DNA of 10,944 nucleotides from Syntrophomonadaceae bacterium (GTDB taxonomy: Bacteria > Bacillota_D > Dethiobacteria > DTU022). The stretch lies in contig PUNU01000073.1 in NCBI GenBank assembly GCA_003551865.1, positions 1-10,944 on the forward strand. The letters are read 5' to 3'. The position numbers and the translations under genes are program-made. Under the pieces are notes generated by a model, which was not told where the DNA came from, ran no database searches, and worked only from the letters and a program-made list of their open reading frames with translations. This document shows positions 1 through 7,028 of the stretch, one piece after another (the first letter of the stretch is position 1; each line of letters opens with the position of its first letter).

Positions 1-133
1 CTACTCAGCCTATTGTCCTTGTTGAATGAAAAGCTGTGCCATGGGGACGGTTCGAGCGTTCCTGAGCGCAGCGAAGGCCGAAGGGAAAACGATGGAACCG
101 TCCCCTATGGCATAGCGGGTTGGGCCTGAGTAG
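1..133. repeat. Imperfect palindromic repeat, REP/MITE-like
   Basis: The two ends are inverted copies of each other: CTACTCAGCC at 1-10 against GGCCTGAGTAG at 123-133. A longer inner pair is GCTGTGCCATGGGGACGGTTC at 33-53 (split here as GCTGTGCC at 33-40 plus ATGGGGACGGTTC at 41-53) against GAACCGTCCCC, TATGG and CATAGC at 95-116. The inner arms differ by about one base plus one insertion. The roughly 40 bases between them carry no gene. A hairpin element with GGGGACGGTTC arms fits the REP or MITE class of dispersed palindromes, often mobilised by IS200-like REP transposases. That class assignment is inference, because only one copy lies in this window and no transposase is present. Confidence 0.6.
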
Positions 134-177
134 TTACAAATTTTTGCCGTTTATTGTTTACAGCGGGAGGTTTTTTC

Positions 178-558
178 ATGTCGGAAAACAGGGTACGGCG
201 GGTTGCCGAACAGATAAAAAAAGATATCAGCCGGATCATCAACTTGGAAATGAAGGATCCCCGCCTGCCGGGGATTACCAGTGTTACAGATGTCCAGGTT
301 TCAAAGGATCTGCGCTATGCCTGGGTTTATGTGAGCGTGTACGGCAGTGAAGCCGAAAAAGAAGAAACCCTGCAGACCCTGGTCAGGGCGACCGGGTTTG
401 TCCGCAGTGAAATAGGCCGGAGGATCAGACTGCGTTATACTCCGGAAATTATTTTTTACCTTGATGACTCTATTGAGTACGGGGCGCATATTGAGAGTGT
501 AATCAAATCCCTGAAAGAAGAAGGCGGCAATGATGACGGATCGGGAGAAAATAGTTGA
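178..558 (+). CDS. rbfA: Ribosome-binding factor A
   Basis: RbfA is a small KH-fold protein that binds the 30S subunit and is needed for late 16S rRNA maturation at the 5' end. The 126-residue product has the family pattern: an N-terminal basic helix (RVRRVAEQIKKDISRII), the MKDPRLPGITSVTDVQVSKDL segment, an alternating strand with AWVYVSVYG, the helix VRSEIGRRIRLRYTPE, and a C-terminal YGAHIESVIKSL helix. Length is usual for the family. I chose ATG at 178 because GGGAGG lies at 165-170, seven bases upstream. An in-frame ATG at 154 would add eight residues and has no such site. The 3' end overlaps nrnA by 29 bases. In Bacillus infB usually sits upstream, but here the upstream DNA visible is a palindromic repeat. 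Confidence 0.96.
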   Translation: MSENRVRRVAEQIKKDISRIINLEMKDPRLPGITSVTDVQVSKDLRYAWVYVSVYGSEAEKEETLQTLVRATGFVRSEIGRRIRLRYTPEIIFYLDDSIEYGAHIESVIKSLKEEGGNDDGSGENS

Positions 559-1495
559 GGTCTTAAAAAATGAAAAAAGATTTAACCTGGTTTCGCACAT
601 GCTCCCGGACGGTGACAGCATTGGTTCGCTTCTGGCTATGGGTGAAGCTTTACGAAAGGCCGGCAAAGAGGTTAGGATGTACACACCGGATTATATTCCG
701 TACAGGTACAAGTTTTTGCATGGAGCGGAAGACGTTTCTCACGAGGAGCCGGCAGAAAGTGCTGATACAACAGCCGTTGTGCTCGACAGCAGTGATCCCG
801 AGCGGTTGGGTTCATTGAGGGAAGCAATAATGAAGAGCAGGCGGATTATTAACATCGATCACCACATAACCAACCACTGCTTCGGGACCCTCAACCTGGT
901 TGATCCCGGTGCTGCCGCTACCGGGGAAATCGTCTATCATATTTTACAGGATAGCGGGATAACACTTAACAAAAGCATCGCGGAATCACTTTATGTGGCA
1001 ATTGCCACCGATACAGGATCTTTCAAGTTCGACAATACCATGCCCGGCACCCACCGGGTGGTGGCGTCACTGCTTGAATATAGCCTCAACACGGGTAATC
1101 TTTCCCAAAAAATTTTTGACGAACATCCGCTTTCATTTTATATTCTTCTCAAAGAAGCTTTGTCCAGCCTGGAGTTGGATCTGCTAAACGGCATTGCCCT
1201 GATGACATTAAGCAGGGATATAAGGGAGCGCAGCGGGGCAAAAAAGGACGATCTTGAAGGTATCGTAAACTACACCCGTAATATTGAGGGAATTGAACTG
1301 GGCATTCTTTTTTACGTGGAAGGTAAAAACGAGGTAAAGGTTGGATTTAGATCAAAAAATCTTGATGTCAGTGCCCTGGCCGGGAAGCTGAACGGTGGAG
1401 GCCATGCCCGGGCCGCCGGCTGCCGCCTCTACGGAAATTATGAATCGGTAAAGGAAAAAGTGCTGCACGAGGCTTATGCCATGCTGAAGCAGTAA
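530..1495 (+). CDS. nrnA: DHH-family bifunctional oligoribonuclease / pAp phosphatase (NrnA)
   Basis: NrnA degrades 2-5 nt 'nanoRNAs' left by other exonucleases and also dephosphorylates 3'-phosphoadenosine 5'-phosphate. The 321-residue protein has the DHH/DHHA1 layout. Motif I is LPDGDSIGS (D27, D29), motif II is VLDSSDPERLG (D86), motif III is the DHH of NIDHHITNH (110-112), and motif IV is ATDTGSFKF (D161). The C-terminal DHHA1 domain ends in GGGHARAAGC (289-298), the substrate-binding glycine loop. All metal ligands expected for the family are present. The gene starts inside rbfA (ATG at 530, with a second ATG at 533) behind AAGAAGG, which suggests translational coupling. The next gene, truB, begins 21 bases after the stop. 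The family also contains RecJ-like members, but the length and motif set fit NrnA. Confidence 0.93.
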   Translation: MMTDREKIVEVLKNEKRFNLVSHMLPDGDSIGSLLAMGEALRKAGKEVRMYTPDYIPYRYKFLHGAEDVSHEEPAESADTTAVVLDSSDPERLGSLREAIMKSRRIINIDHHITNHCFGTLNLVDPGAAATGEIVYHILQDSGITLNKSIAESLYVAIATDTGSFKFDNTMPGTHRVVASLLEYSLNTGNLSQKIFDEHPLSFYILLKEALSSLELDLLNGIALMTLSRDIRERSGAKKDDLEGIVNYTRNIEGIELGILFYVEGKNEVKVGFRSKNLDVSALAGKLNGGGHARAAGCRLYGNYESVKEKVLHEAYAMLKQ

Positions 1496-1516
1496 CCGAC
1501 CCGGAGGGTTGCCATA

Positions 1517-2431
1517 TTGAACGGAATTGTTATTATGAATAAAATCAAGGGCGAGACATCTCACCGGGTGGTTAAGGCAGTGAGGAGTTTTTTCCCCGGG
1601 GTTAAGGCGGGACACAGCGGTACCCTTGATCCGATGGCTACCGGGCTTTTACCGGTGTGCCTGGGCAGGGCCGCACGCCTGGTTGAATATATCATCGAAC
1701 TTCCCAAGGTCTACCGGGCTGAAGTGACCCTGGGGATTGCCACCGATACTGAAGATGCAGATGGTGCCGTCGTGGAACGAACAGAGGTACCGCAGCTGGA
1801 GCAAAGCCGGGTGGAACAGATTGTAGAAAAATTTACCGGGTCTATTGAGCAGCGGCCCCCGGTGTACTCTGCCGTAAAATACCGGGGGAAACCGCTGTAC
1901 CACTGGACCCGAAGCGGTAAAGATGTTCCGCGCCGTTTACGGCGGGTTGAAGTTTACAGCATCGCTGTTTTGCAGTATACTCCTGAACGTGCCCCCCACC
2001 TGGTCATTGAAGTTAAGTGCTCCAAGGGCACCTATATACGCACTTTGGCTGCAGATATAGGCAAAGAAATAGGAAGCGGTGCCCATCTTTCCTCGCTGGT
2101 CAGGCTTGCCGTGGGGCCTTTTACGCTTGACAAATCATATACCGTTGAAGAAGCAAATGCTCTGGCGGAACAAAACAGGCAGGAGGAAATGGTTTTGCCT
2201 ATGGATACGGCACTGGGCCATCTTCCCAGAATTGAACTAAACGAGGCTCGAATTAAAGCCCTTAAAAACGGGCAGACTGCCGCCCTTAACCGGACTGAAG
2301 CGGGCGATTTGCCCGATACAGATCATCCGATCAGGGTTTACAGCACTGAGGGTGATTTCAAAGCGATCGTTTCCCTGCTTTGCTCGGAAGAAGGGCTAAA
2401 GCTAAAAACAAAAAAATACCTGGCGGACTAG
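1517..2431 (+). CDS. truB: tRNA pseudouridine(55) synthase
   Basis: TruB converts U55 in the T-loop of tRNAs to pseudouridine and also acts as a tRNA chaperone. The 304-residue product shows the catalytic motif GHSGTLDPMATGLLP with the nucleophile D38; the usual GHTGTLDP has Thr where this has Ser34. Further family motifs are KVYRAEVTLG (64-73), the RPPVYSAVKYRGKPLY segment, and CSKGTYIRTLAADIG in the second half of the catalytic domain. The last 70 or so residues, holding IELNEARIKALKNGQ, form the PUA-like C-terminal domain. The start is TTG at 1517, with GGAGGG at 1503-1508 eight bases upstream, and the protein begins directly with the expected NGIVIMNKIKGETSH. It lies close behind nrnA and is probably cotranscribed. 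A 357-base gap separates it from ribF. Confidence 0.96.
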   Translation: MNGIVIMNKIKGETSHRVVKAVRSFFPGVKAGHSGTLDPMATGLLPVCLGRAARLVEYIIELPKVYRAEVTLGIATDTEDADGAVVERTEVPQLEQSRVEQIVEKFTGSIEQRPPVYSAVKYRGKPLYHWTRSGKDVPRRLRRVEVYSIAVLQYTPERAPHLVIEVKCSKGTYIRTLAADIGKEIGSGAHLSSLVRLAVGPFTLDKSYTVEEANALAEQNRQEEMVLPMDTALGHLPRIELNEARIKALKNGQTAALNRTEAGDLPDTDHPIRVYSTEGDFKAIVSLLCSEEGLKLKTKKYLAD

Positions 2432-2654
2432 TGACCTGTCAACGTGCTAAGAGCGTATTTTGGCTATTATTACAACAATTCTCTATCTATAGGAGATGCT
2501 GCAAGGTTGTTGTCTCAGAAGCAGACCGAAGATTTAAATCAGTGTGCTTGTAACCGGCGAAGTTTTTCTTCACCGCTAAGGCCACGGCCCTAATAGCGGA
2601 ACCCTTGGGGCAGGCCGATCAAGTGGACTGCAACGAAAATAGGTGGGCCGGGTA

Positions 2655-2682
2655 TTGCAAAAAACCTCTTTTAAGGTTTAAT
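2655..2682 (+). promoter_or_regulatory. Possible sigma-A promoter for ribF
   Basis: TTGCAA at 2655-2660 and TTTAAT at 2677-2682 are separated by 16 bases. They match the vegetative consensus at 4/6 and 5/6. Initiation near 2690 would leave a leader of about 100 bases before ribF. No terminator is seen after truB, so this promoter need not be the only source of ribF transcripts. Confidence 0.3.
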
Positions 2683-2715
2683 TAAAAGGCAGTATTTGAG
2701 CCAAGGCCTTACTGT

Positions 2716-2760
2716 TGATAAAGCGCTGAGCTATTATGTGATAATAAAACCGGTTTATCA
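2716..2760 (+). repeat. Nested stem-loop in the ribF leader
   Basis: TGATAAA at 2716-2722 is complementary to TTTATCA at 2754-2760. Inside it TATTAT (2732-2737) pairs with ATAATA (2741-2746) around a GTG loop. The structure ends about 12 bases before the ribF ribosome binding site. It is AT-rich and so only moderately stable. Confidence 0.4.
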
Positions 2761-2788
2761 GTCATGGCAATGGAAAGGTGACTATGAT

Positions 2789-3781
2789 ATGGAAGTTATA
2801 AACGGCATTGATCGGCTGCCGGCAGGGGCAAGCCCGCTTTACCTGGCCCTGGGTAATTTTGATGGAGTGCACAGGGGACACCAGGCCATTATCAAATCCG
2901 CAGTCCAGAATGCCCGCCGGGAAGGAGGGGCAAGTGCTGCCCTGGTCTTTGATCCGCACCCGGCTGTGGCCCTGCGGCCCGATATGCCTCTTCCCCTTTT
3001 GACCGATATTGCCGATCGTGCCGAAATTATGGCCGGTTTGCATCTGGATTATTTCATCGTCGAGTCCTTTACCGGGGATATGGCCAGTCTATCGCCGGAA
3101 CAGTTTATCCGCCGGATTTTGCTGGCCCAACTTGGAACCAGGGCGGTTTTTATCGGGGCCGACTATTCATTCGGTCAGCAGGGAGCCGGAAGCGCCGAAA
3201 CTATGCGCTACTGGAGTAATGAACTGGGCTTCGCGGTGGAAGTAATCCCGATGTTTAAGTTTGATGAAAAGGTGGTCAGCAGTTCGAAGATCAGGTCGCT
3301 TCTCCTTTCCGGAGCGGTTGGCGAAGCGGCGGAACTGCTTAATTATTATTTTTTCAGGCAGGGTAAGGTGGTAAGAGGTTACGGCATAGGCAGGAAAATG
3401 GTCTATCCTACGGCCAATATAGCTGCCGGCCCGCGCCTGCTGTGGCCTGGAAAGGGAGTTTACCTAACTGCGATAGGCAACCTGAAAGGCGGTCCTTATT
3501 ATGGAGTAACCAACGTAGGGGCCCGCCCCACTTTTTCACATTATGATCCTGTGGTGGAAACCCACATCCTTGACTTTAGCGGATCGCTTTACAACCGTGA
3601 AATCAGGGTATGCTTCCTGGAAAAACTGCGCGACACCAAAACTTTTTCCTCATCTTCCCAGCTCAAAGAACAAATTGGGCGGGATATAGGAAAAAGCAGG
3701 GAGTTAATTGATAATTATTGGCAGGGAAAAACCGGAAAAATTCAATCTTTACAAGCAGGTTGTTCTATGCTAAGATCTTAA
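2789..3781 (+). CDS. ribF: Bifunctional riboflavin kinase / FAD synthetase
   Basis: RibF phosphorylates riboflavin to FMN and adenylates FMN to FAD. The 330-residue protein has the two expected domains. The N-terminal adenylyltransferase (about 1-185) has GNFDGVHRGHQ (22-32, the HxGH-type nucleotide site), GADYSFGQQGAGS (123-135) and SSSKIRSLLLSG (164-175). The C-terminal flavokinase has GYGIGRKMVYPTANI (197-211, with the PTAN motif), GVTNVGARPTF and ETHILDF, whose Glu258 sits where the catalytic base is expected. About 20 residues follow the usual end. I prefer ATG at 2789, because the protein then starts with the family's MEVI...LP pattern and GGAAAGGTG lies 8 bases upstream. The open frame runs back to a TTG at 2696, but those 31 extra residues look unlike the family. 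The last 34 bases contain a possible rpsO promoter. Confidence 0.94.
   Translation: MEVINGIDRLPAGASPLYLALGNFDGVHRGHQAIIKSAVQNARREGGASAALVFDPHPAVALRPDMPLPLLTDIADRAEIMAGLHLDYFIVESFTGDMASLSPEQFIRRILLAQLGTRAVFIGADYSFGQQGAGSAETMRYWSNELGFAVEVIPMFKFDEKVVSSSKIRSLLLSGAVGEAAELLNYYFFRQGKVVRGYGIGRKMVYPTANIAAGPRLLWPGKGVYLTAIGNLKGGPYYGVTNVGARPTFSHYDPVVETHILDFSGSLYNREIRVCFLEKLRDTKTFSSSSQLKEQIGRDIGKSRELIDNYWQGKTGKIQSLQAGCSMLRS
3748..3776 (+). promoter_or_regulatory. Candidate sigma-A promoter for rpsO inside the end of ribF
   Basis: TTTACA at 3748-3753 and TAAGAT at 3771-3776 are spaced by exactly 17 bases, with 5/6 and 4/6 matches to the vegetative consensus. Transcription would begin near 3783, right after the ribF stop codon, giving rpsO a leader of about 80 bases. 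Confidence 0.45.
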
Positions 3782-3782
3782 C

Positions 3783-3864
3783 GGATTGAACCGTCAGCCG
3801 GGTTTGGTGACTTCCCGACGCTTTACTTGGCCGGCGGCGATTTAACAAAAGGGAGGATTATAAG
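3783..3864 (+). promoter_or_regulatory. rpsO leader, possible S15 autoregulatory RNA
   Basis: The leader contains GCCGG at 3797-3801, which can pair with CCGGC at 3831-3835. It also contains CGGG at 3799-3802, which can pair with CCCG at 3814-3817. The two pairings overlap and exclude each other. S15 is known to repress its own synthesis by binding its mRNA leader in several bacteria, through structures that differ between lineages. That this leader does so is inference from position and foldability. Confidence 0.35.
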
Positions 3865-4128
3865 TTGGACCAAGAGCGTAAGCAGGAAATTATAGAGCAG
3901 TTCAAGATGCATGAAGGTGACACCGGTTCACCGGAAGTGCAGATTGCCCTGCTGACTGAGCGAATCAAGTACCTTACCGAGCATTTAAAAGCTCACAAGC
4001 AGGATTACCACTCACAGCGCGGTTTATTAAAAATGGTCGGAAGAAGAAGAGGCCTTTTAAATTATCTGCGCAAAAGGTCTCCTGAACGGTACCAGGCCGT
4101 TGTCAATAAGCTGGGGTTAAGAAAATAG
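3865..4128 (+). CDS. rpsO: 30S ribosomal protein S15
   Basis: S15 is a primary 16S rRNA-binding protein that starts assembly of the platform of the small subunit and contributes to bridge contacts with the 50S subunit. The 87-residue product is of normal length and matches the family throughout. It has [22 protein letters not shown] near the N-terminus, the [19 protein letters not shown] turn with the rRNA-contacting HKxDxHSxRGL pattern, and [20 protein letters not shown] at the C-terminal side. The start is TTG at 3865 with GGGAGG at 3851-3856, eight bases upstream. Its neighbour pnp follows after a hairpin, the arrangement seen across bacteria. Confidence 0.98.
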   Translation: MDQERKQEIIEQFKMHEGDTGSPEVQIALLTERIKYLTEHLKAHKQDYHSQRGLLKMVGRRRGLLNYLRKRSPERYQAVVNKLGLRK

Positions 4129-4134
4129 CCGATA

Positions 4135-4160
4135 AAACACGGGGGTGCGCCCCCGTGTTT
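4135..4160 (+). terminator. Perfect hairpin between rpsO and pnp
   Basis: AAACACGGGGG (4135-4145) pairs without mismatch with CCCCCGTGTTT (4150-4160) around the loop TGCG. The GC-rich stem ends in TTT, followed by ACAG, so the U-tract is short. It probably causes partial termination, or protects and defines the rpsO 3' end, with pnp expressed by read-through. No clear promoter for pnp is visible between here and 4202. Confidence 0.75.
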
Positions 4161-4201
4161 ACAGTTGGTAAACCAAGAGCAGTTGAGAGGAGTTATAAAT
4201 A

Positions 4202-6391
4202 ATGTACACATCTACCATGGACCTGCAGGGTAGAAAGCTGACAATGGAAACCGGTAGGCTGGCCAAGCAGGCCAGTGGTGCTGTGTTGATGCGTTACGGC
4301 GACACCGTTGTCCTTGTAACGGCTACCGTTTCTGATGAACCTCGTGAAGGAATTGACTTTTTCCCGTTAACCGTCGATTATGAAGAGCGGCTTTATGCCG
4401 TGGGCAGGATACCGGGCGGTTTTATCAAAAGGGAGGGGCGCCCGACAGAAAGGGCTATCCTGGGCTGCCGCTTAACCGATCGTTCGGTACGGCCTCTTTT
4501 TCCGAAAGGTTTTCGCAACTCGGTGCATATTGTCACCACTGTTCTTTCCATGGATCAGGATTGCCCGCCGGAACCGCTTTCAATTATCGGAGCTTCGGCC
4601 GCTTTGTCCATCTCAAAAATTCCTTTTGACGGACCGGTTGCCGCCGTCATAGTCGGGTTGATCGACGGTGAACCCGTTGTTAATCCCGATCAGGACCAGA
4701 TTCAAAGGAGCGACCTGCACCTGATGTTGGCCGGGACAAAAGATGCGGTTATGATGGTGGAAGCGGGATCCAATGAAATCTCCAAGGCAGAAGTACTGCA
4801 GTGCATCGAAGCAGGGCATGAAGCCATAAAAGAAATTGTGGCCAAGGAAGAGGAAATGATTGCCGAGGTCGGGGTTGAAAAGATGGCGGTGCCGGTTGAA
4901 GAACCGCCGCAGGAACTTCATGAAAAAGTGGAAGCTTTCGTCAGAGAGGGTATTTCCAAGGCCTTGAAAATTTCCGACAAGCAGGAGCGCGAAGACAGGC
5001 TTGCCGCGGTAAAAGAAGAACTGATAGAGCAGTACCATGAAGATGATCCGGACAATGAAGCAGAACTGGTCAAGGTATTCGAATCTGTCCTGAAAGACAC
5101 TCTGCGCAAGATGGTCGCGCATGACAGCCTGAGGGCCGACGGACGCAAACCTTCGGAAATACGCCCGATTACTTGTGAAATATCGACCTTACCCAGCACC
5201 CACGGTTCGGCCATCTTTACCAGGGGACAAACACAGGTGCTTAATATCTGCACCCTTTCAGCCCTGCGGGACGTGCAGATGCTCGACGGCCTGGGCATAG
5301 AAGAGTCAAAACGCTTTATTCATCATTATAACTTCCCGCCGTACAGTGTCGGCGAAGCGGGATTCATGCGGGGGCCGGGCCGGCGGGAGATCGGCCACGG
5401 TGCCCTGGCTGAAAGGGCCATGGAACCGCTGGTGCCCACCGAAGATGAATTTCCCTATACGATCAGGCTGGTTTCCGAAGTGCTTGAATCAAACGGTTCC
5501 ACCTCAATGGCCAGCGTATGCGCCGGTTCCCTGGCGATGATGGATACCGGGATCCCTCTTAAAAGGCCGGCAGCAGGAATTGCCATGGGATTGATCAAGG
5601 AGGAAGACGATGTAGTAATACTATCCGATATCCAGGGCATTGAAGACTTTTTGGGTGATATGGATTTCAAAGTGGCTGGTACGGATAAAGGGATTACCGC
5701 CCTGCAGATGGACATCAAGATAAAAGGATTGTCGAGAGAAATCCTCGAAGACGCCTTGAAACAAGCTGATGACGGCTACAGGTATATCCTGGGCGTTATG
5801 AACGAAACAATCAGTGAGCCGCGCCCCGAACTCTCACCCAATGCTCCGCGGATGCTCAGGATGCAGATATCGGTCGACAAGATCAGGGATGTGATCGGGC
5901 CCGGGGGCAAGATGATCAACAAGATTATTGCCGATACCGGGGTGGATATCGATATTGAGCCGGACGGCAGGGTTTTCATCGCCGCAGTCGATCCGGAGGC
6001 CGGCAATAAAGCGAAAGAGATGATCGAGACCCTGGTCAGGGAAGTGGAGCCTGGTGAAGTTTATACCGGCAAAGTTACCAGGGTGGAGCGCTATGGCGCT
6101 TTTGTGGAAGTCCTTCCGGGCAAAGAGGGGCTCCTGCATATTTCGCATCTCGATCACCATCATGTCGATAAAACAGAAGACGTGGTTAACCTTGGTGACG
6201 AGGTCGATGTCAAGGTGCTCGATATAGATGAAAAAGGAAGGATCAACTTGTCACGTAAAGCCCTCATGAAAAAACCGCCGGGCCGCGAAGATGGAGGCAA
6301 ACCAAGGTCCGGAGGTTTTGACAGGGGCAAGTCTAAAGGCAAGCCGGGAGGCAAGCCCGGCGGCGGATCGAGTCCAAAATCAAGAGGCTAA
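4202..6391 (+). CDS. pnp: Polyribonucleotide nucleotidyltransferase (PNPase)
   Basis: PNPase degrades RNA 3' to 5' by phosphorolysis as a trimer and takes part in mRNA decay. The 729-residue protein shows all family domains. The first RNase PH-like domain (about 1-145) has [21 protein letters not shown] (split here as [10 protein letters not shown] and [11 protein letters not shown]). A helical linker (about 150-300) is rich in Glu and Lys. The second, catalytic RNase PH domain (about 305-540) has [13 protein letters not shown] (485-497) and LQMDIK (501-506), the segments that carry the active-site aspartates. The KH domain has IGPGGK (565-570), and the S1 domain is at about 618-688. A Gly/Lys/Pro-rich tail (690-729) follows. 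The ATG at 4202 has GAGAGGAG at 4185-4192. It follows rpsO and ends just before a U-tract terminator. Confidence 0.98.
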   Translation: MYTSTMDLQGRKLTMETGRLAKQASGAVLMRYGDTVVLVTATVSDEPREGIDFFPLTVDYEERLYAVGRIPGGFIKREGRPTERAILGCRLTDRSVRPLFPKGFRNSVHIVTTVLSMDQDCPPEPLSIIGASAALSISKIPFDGPVAAVIVGLIDGEPVVNPDQDQIQRSDLHLMLAGTKDAVMMVEAGSNEISKAEVLQCIEAGHEAIKEIVAKEEEMIAEVGVEKMAVPVEEPPQELHEKVEAFVREGISKALKISDKQEREDRLAAVKEELIEQYHEDDPDNEAELVKVFESVLKDTLRKMVAHDSLRADGRKPSEIRPITCEISTLPSTHGSAIFTRGQTQVLNICTLSALRDVQMLDGLGIEESKRFIHHYNFPPYSVGEAGFMRGPGRREIGHGALAERAMEPLVPTEDEFPYTIRLVSEVLESNGSTSMASVCAGSLAMMDTGIPLKRPAAGIAMGLIKEEDDVVILSDIQGIEDFLGDMDFKVAGTDKGITALQMDIKIKGLSREILEDALKQADDGYRYILGVMNETISEPRPELSPNAPRMLRMQISVDKIRDVIGPGGKMINKIIADTGVDIDIEPDGRVFIAAVDPEAGNKAKEMIETLVREVEPGEVYTGKVTRVERYGAFVEVLPGKEGLLHISHLDHHHVDKTEDVVNLGDEVDVKVLDIDEKGRINLSRKALMKKPPGREDGGKPRSGGFDRGKSKGKPGGKPGGGSSPKSRG

Positions 6392-6414
6392 CAAAGTTTA
6401 TAGTTGCACGGTAT

Positions 6415-6439
6415 AAAAACCCCGCGGCTGGGGTTTTTT
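6415..6439 (+). terminator. Intrinsic terminator after pnp
   Basis: AAAAACCCC (6415-6423) pairs with GGGGTTTTT (6430-6438) around GCGGCT, and the run of T continues to 6439. This is a classic stem plus U-tract. It ends only four bases before the GAGGAG of the next gene, so dut translation signals lie in the immediate wake of the terminator. Confidence 0.85.
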
Positions 6440-6458
6440 ATTGAGGAGAGATCGACAA

Positions 6459-6914
6459 TTGTTCCAGCATACTGTCAGCCTGCCGATAAAACAGGCAGAC
6501 CATGCCCGGGATGTTCCTTTGCCCCATTATATGACTTACGGTTCTTCCGGGATGGATATCTATGCGGCGGTTGAAAGCTTGATTACTGTTCAACCGGGCA
6601 AAACAGCCCTTGTGCCAACCGGGATTATGGTTGCGGTGCCGGACGGCTATGAACTGCAGATCAGACCGAGAAGCGGACTGGCCGCAAAAGAAGGTATCGG
6701 TATTTTAAACAGCCCCGGGACGATTGATTCGGATTACCGCGGCGAAATAAAGGTAATAGTGATTAATCTTGGCGACCAGCCCTTCGAGATAAAGCGCGGT
6801 GACCGCATTGCCCAGGCGGTTCTCTGCCCTGTCGTGAAGGCGGTGCTGGAACTTTATACAGAACTGCCGTCCTCCATCAGGAACAGCGGAGGCTTTGGCC
6901 ACACGGGCAGATAA
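6459..6914 (+). CDS. dut: Trimeric deoxyuridine 5'-triphosphate nucleotidohydrolase (dUTPase)
   Basis: dUTPase hydrolyses dUTP to dUMP and pyrophosphate, keeping uracil out of DNA and supplying dTMP synthesis. The 151-residue product has the five motifs of the trimeric family. Motif I is GSSGMDIYA (28-36, Ser in place of the usual Ala). Motif II is PRSGLAAKEGI (from 70). Motif III is GTIDSDYRGEI (87-97) with the catalytic Asp and Tyr. Motif IV is RGDRIAQAV (113-121). Motif V is RNSGGFGHTGR at the very C-terminus (canonical form RGxGGFGSTG). I prefer TTG at 6459, with GAGGAGAG at 6443-6450. The frame also opens at TTG 6441, but that codon overlaps the ribosome binding site itself. It lies alone between the pnp terminator and the RNase J gene, with no clear promoter of its own. 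Confidence 0.95.
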   Translation: MFQHTVSLPIKQADHARDVPLPHYMTYGSSGMDIYAAVESLITVQPGKTALVPTGIMVAVPDGYELQIRPRSGLAAKEGIGILNSPGTIDSDYRGEIKVIVINLGDQPFEIKRGDRIAQAVLCPVVKAVLELYTELPSSIRNSGGFGHTGR

Positions 6915-7028
6915 CAGCAGGCGTTAATATTGAGTATGCTGCACTTCGACTGATGAAACCAGGCAGATTTTGTCTGGGGCAATACAGTCTTTTTACCGTA
7001 AATGAAGATAATAATTTGGAGGTTTGTT

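Larger units (their letters stand above)
2432..2788 (+). other. Gene-free stretch between truB and ribF with several hairpins
   Basis: No convincing reading frame lies here. Visible inverted pairs are CAACAA 2473-2478 with TTGTTG 2507-2512, which encloses TCTC/GAGA. CGGCGAAG 2555-2562 pairs with CTTCACCG 2568-2575 (one mismatch, loop TTTTT). CCGCTA 2573-2578 pairs with TAGCGG 2594-2599. The last two share 2573-2575, so they cannot form fully together. AAACCT/AGGTTT also lies near 2663-2680. I looked for the FMN (RFN), TPP, cobalamin and T-box consensus cores and did not find a full match. It may be an untranslated leader, a small RNA, or decayed DNA. Confidence 0.5.

Noticed and set aside
120..350. 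76-codon frame overlapping rbfA
   Set aside because: It runs through the palindromic repeat and rbfA in another frame, with no family resemblance.
2530..2660. FMN or TPP riboswitch before ribF
   Set aside because: Short stretches such as ACCCTTGGGGCAGG look suggestive, but the other conserved core boxes of either riboswitch are missing.
2696..2788. N-terminal extension of RibF from a TTG at 2696
   Set aside because: The 31 extra residues do not resemble RibF, no ribosome site precedes the TTG, and ATG 2789 has a good site and the family's usual N-terminus.
4613..5122. 169-codon open frame on the - strand
   Set aside because: It lies wholly within pnp, an unmistakable gene on the other strand, and its Phe/His-rich translation matches no family I know.
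6441..6458. dut start at TTG 6441
   Set aside because: That codon sits at the edge of the terminator's T-run and overlaps the Shine-Dalgarno sequence used by TTG 6459.
7002..7028. RNase J start at ATG 7002
   Set aside because: GGAGGT at 7018-7023 is correctly placed only for TTG 7029, and the nine added residues are not RNase J-like.
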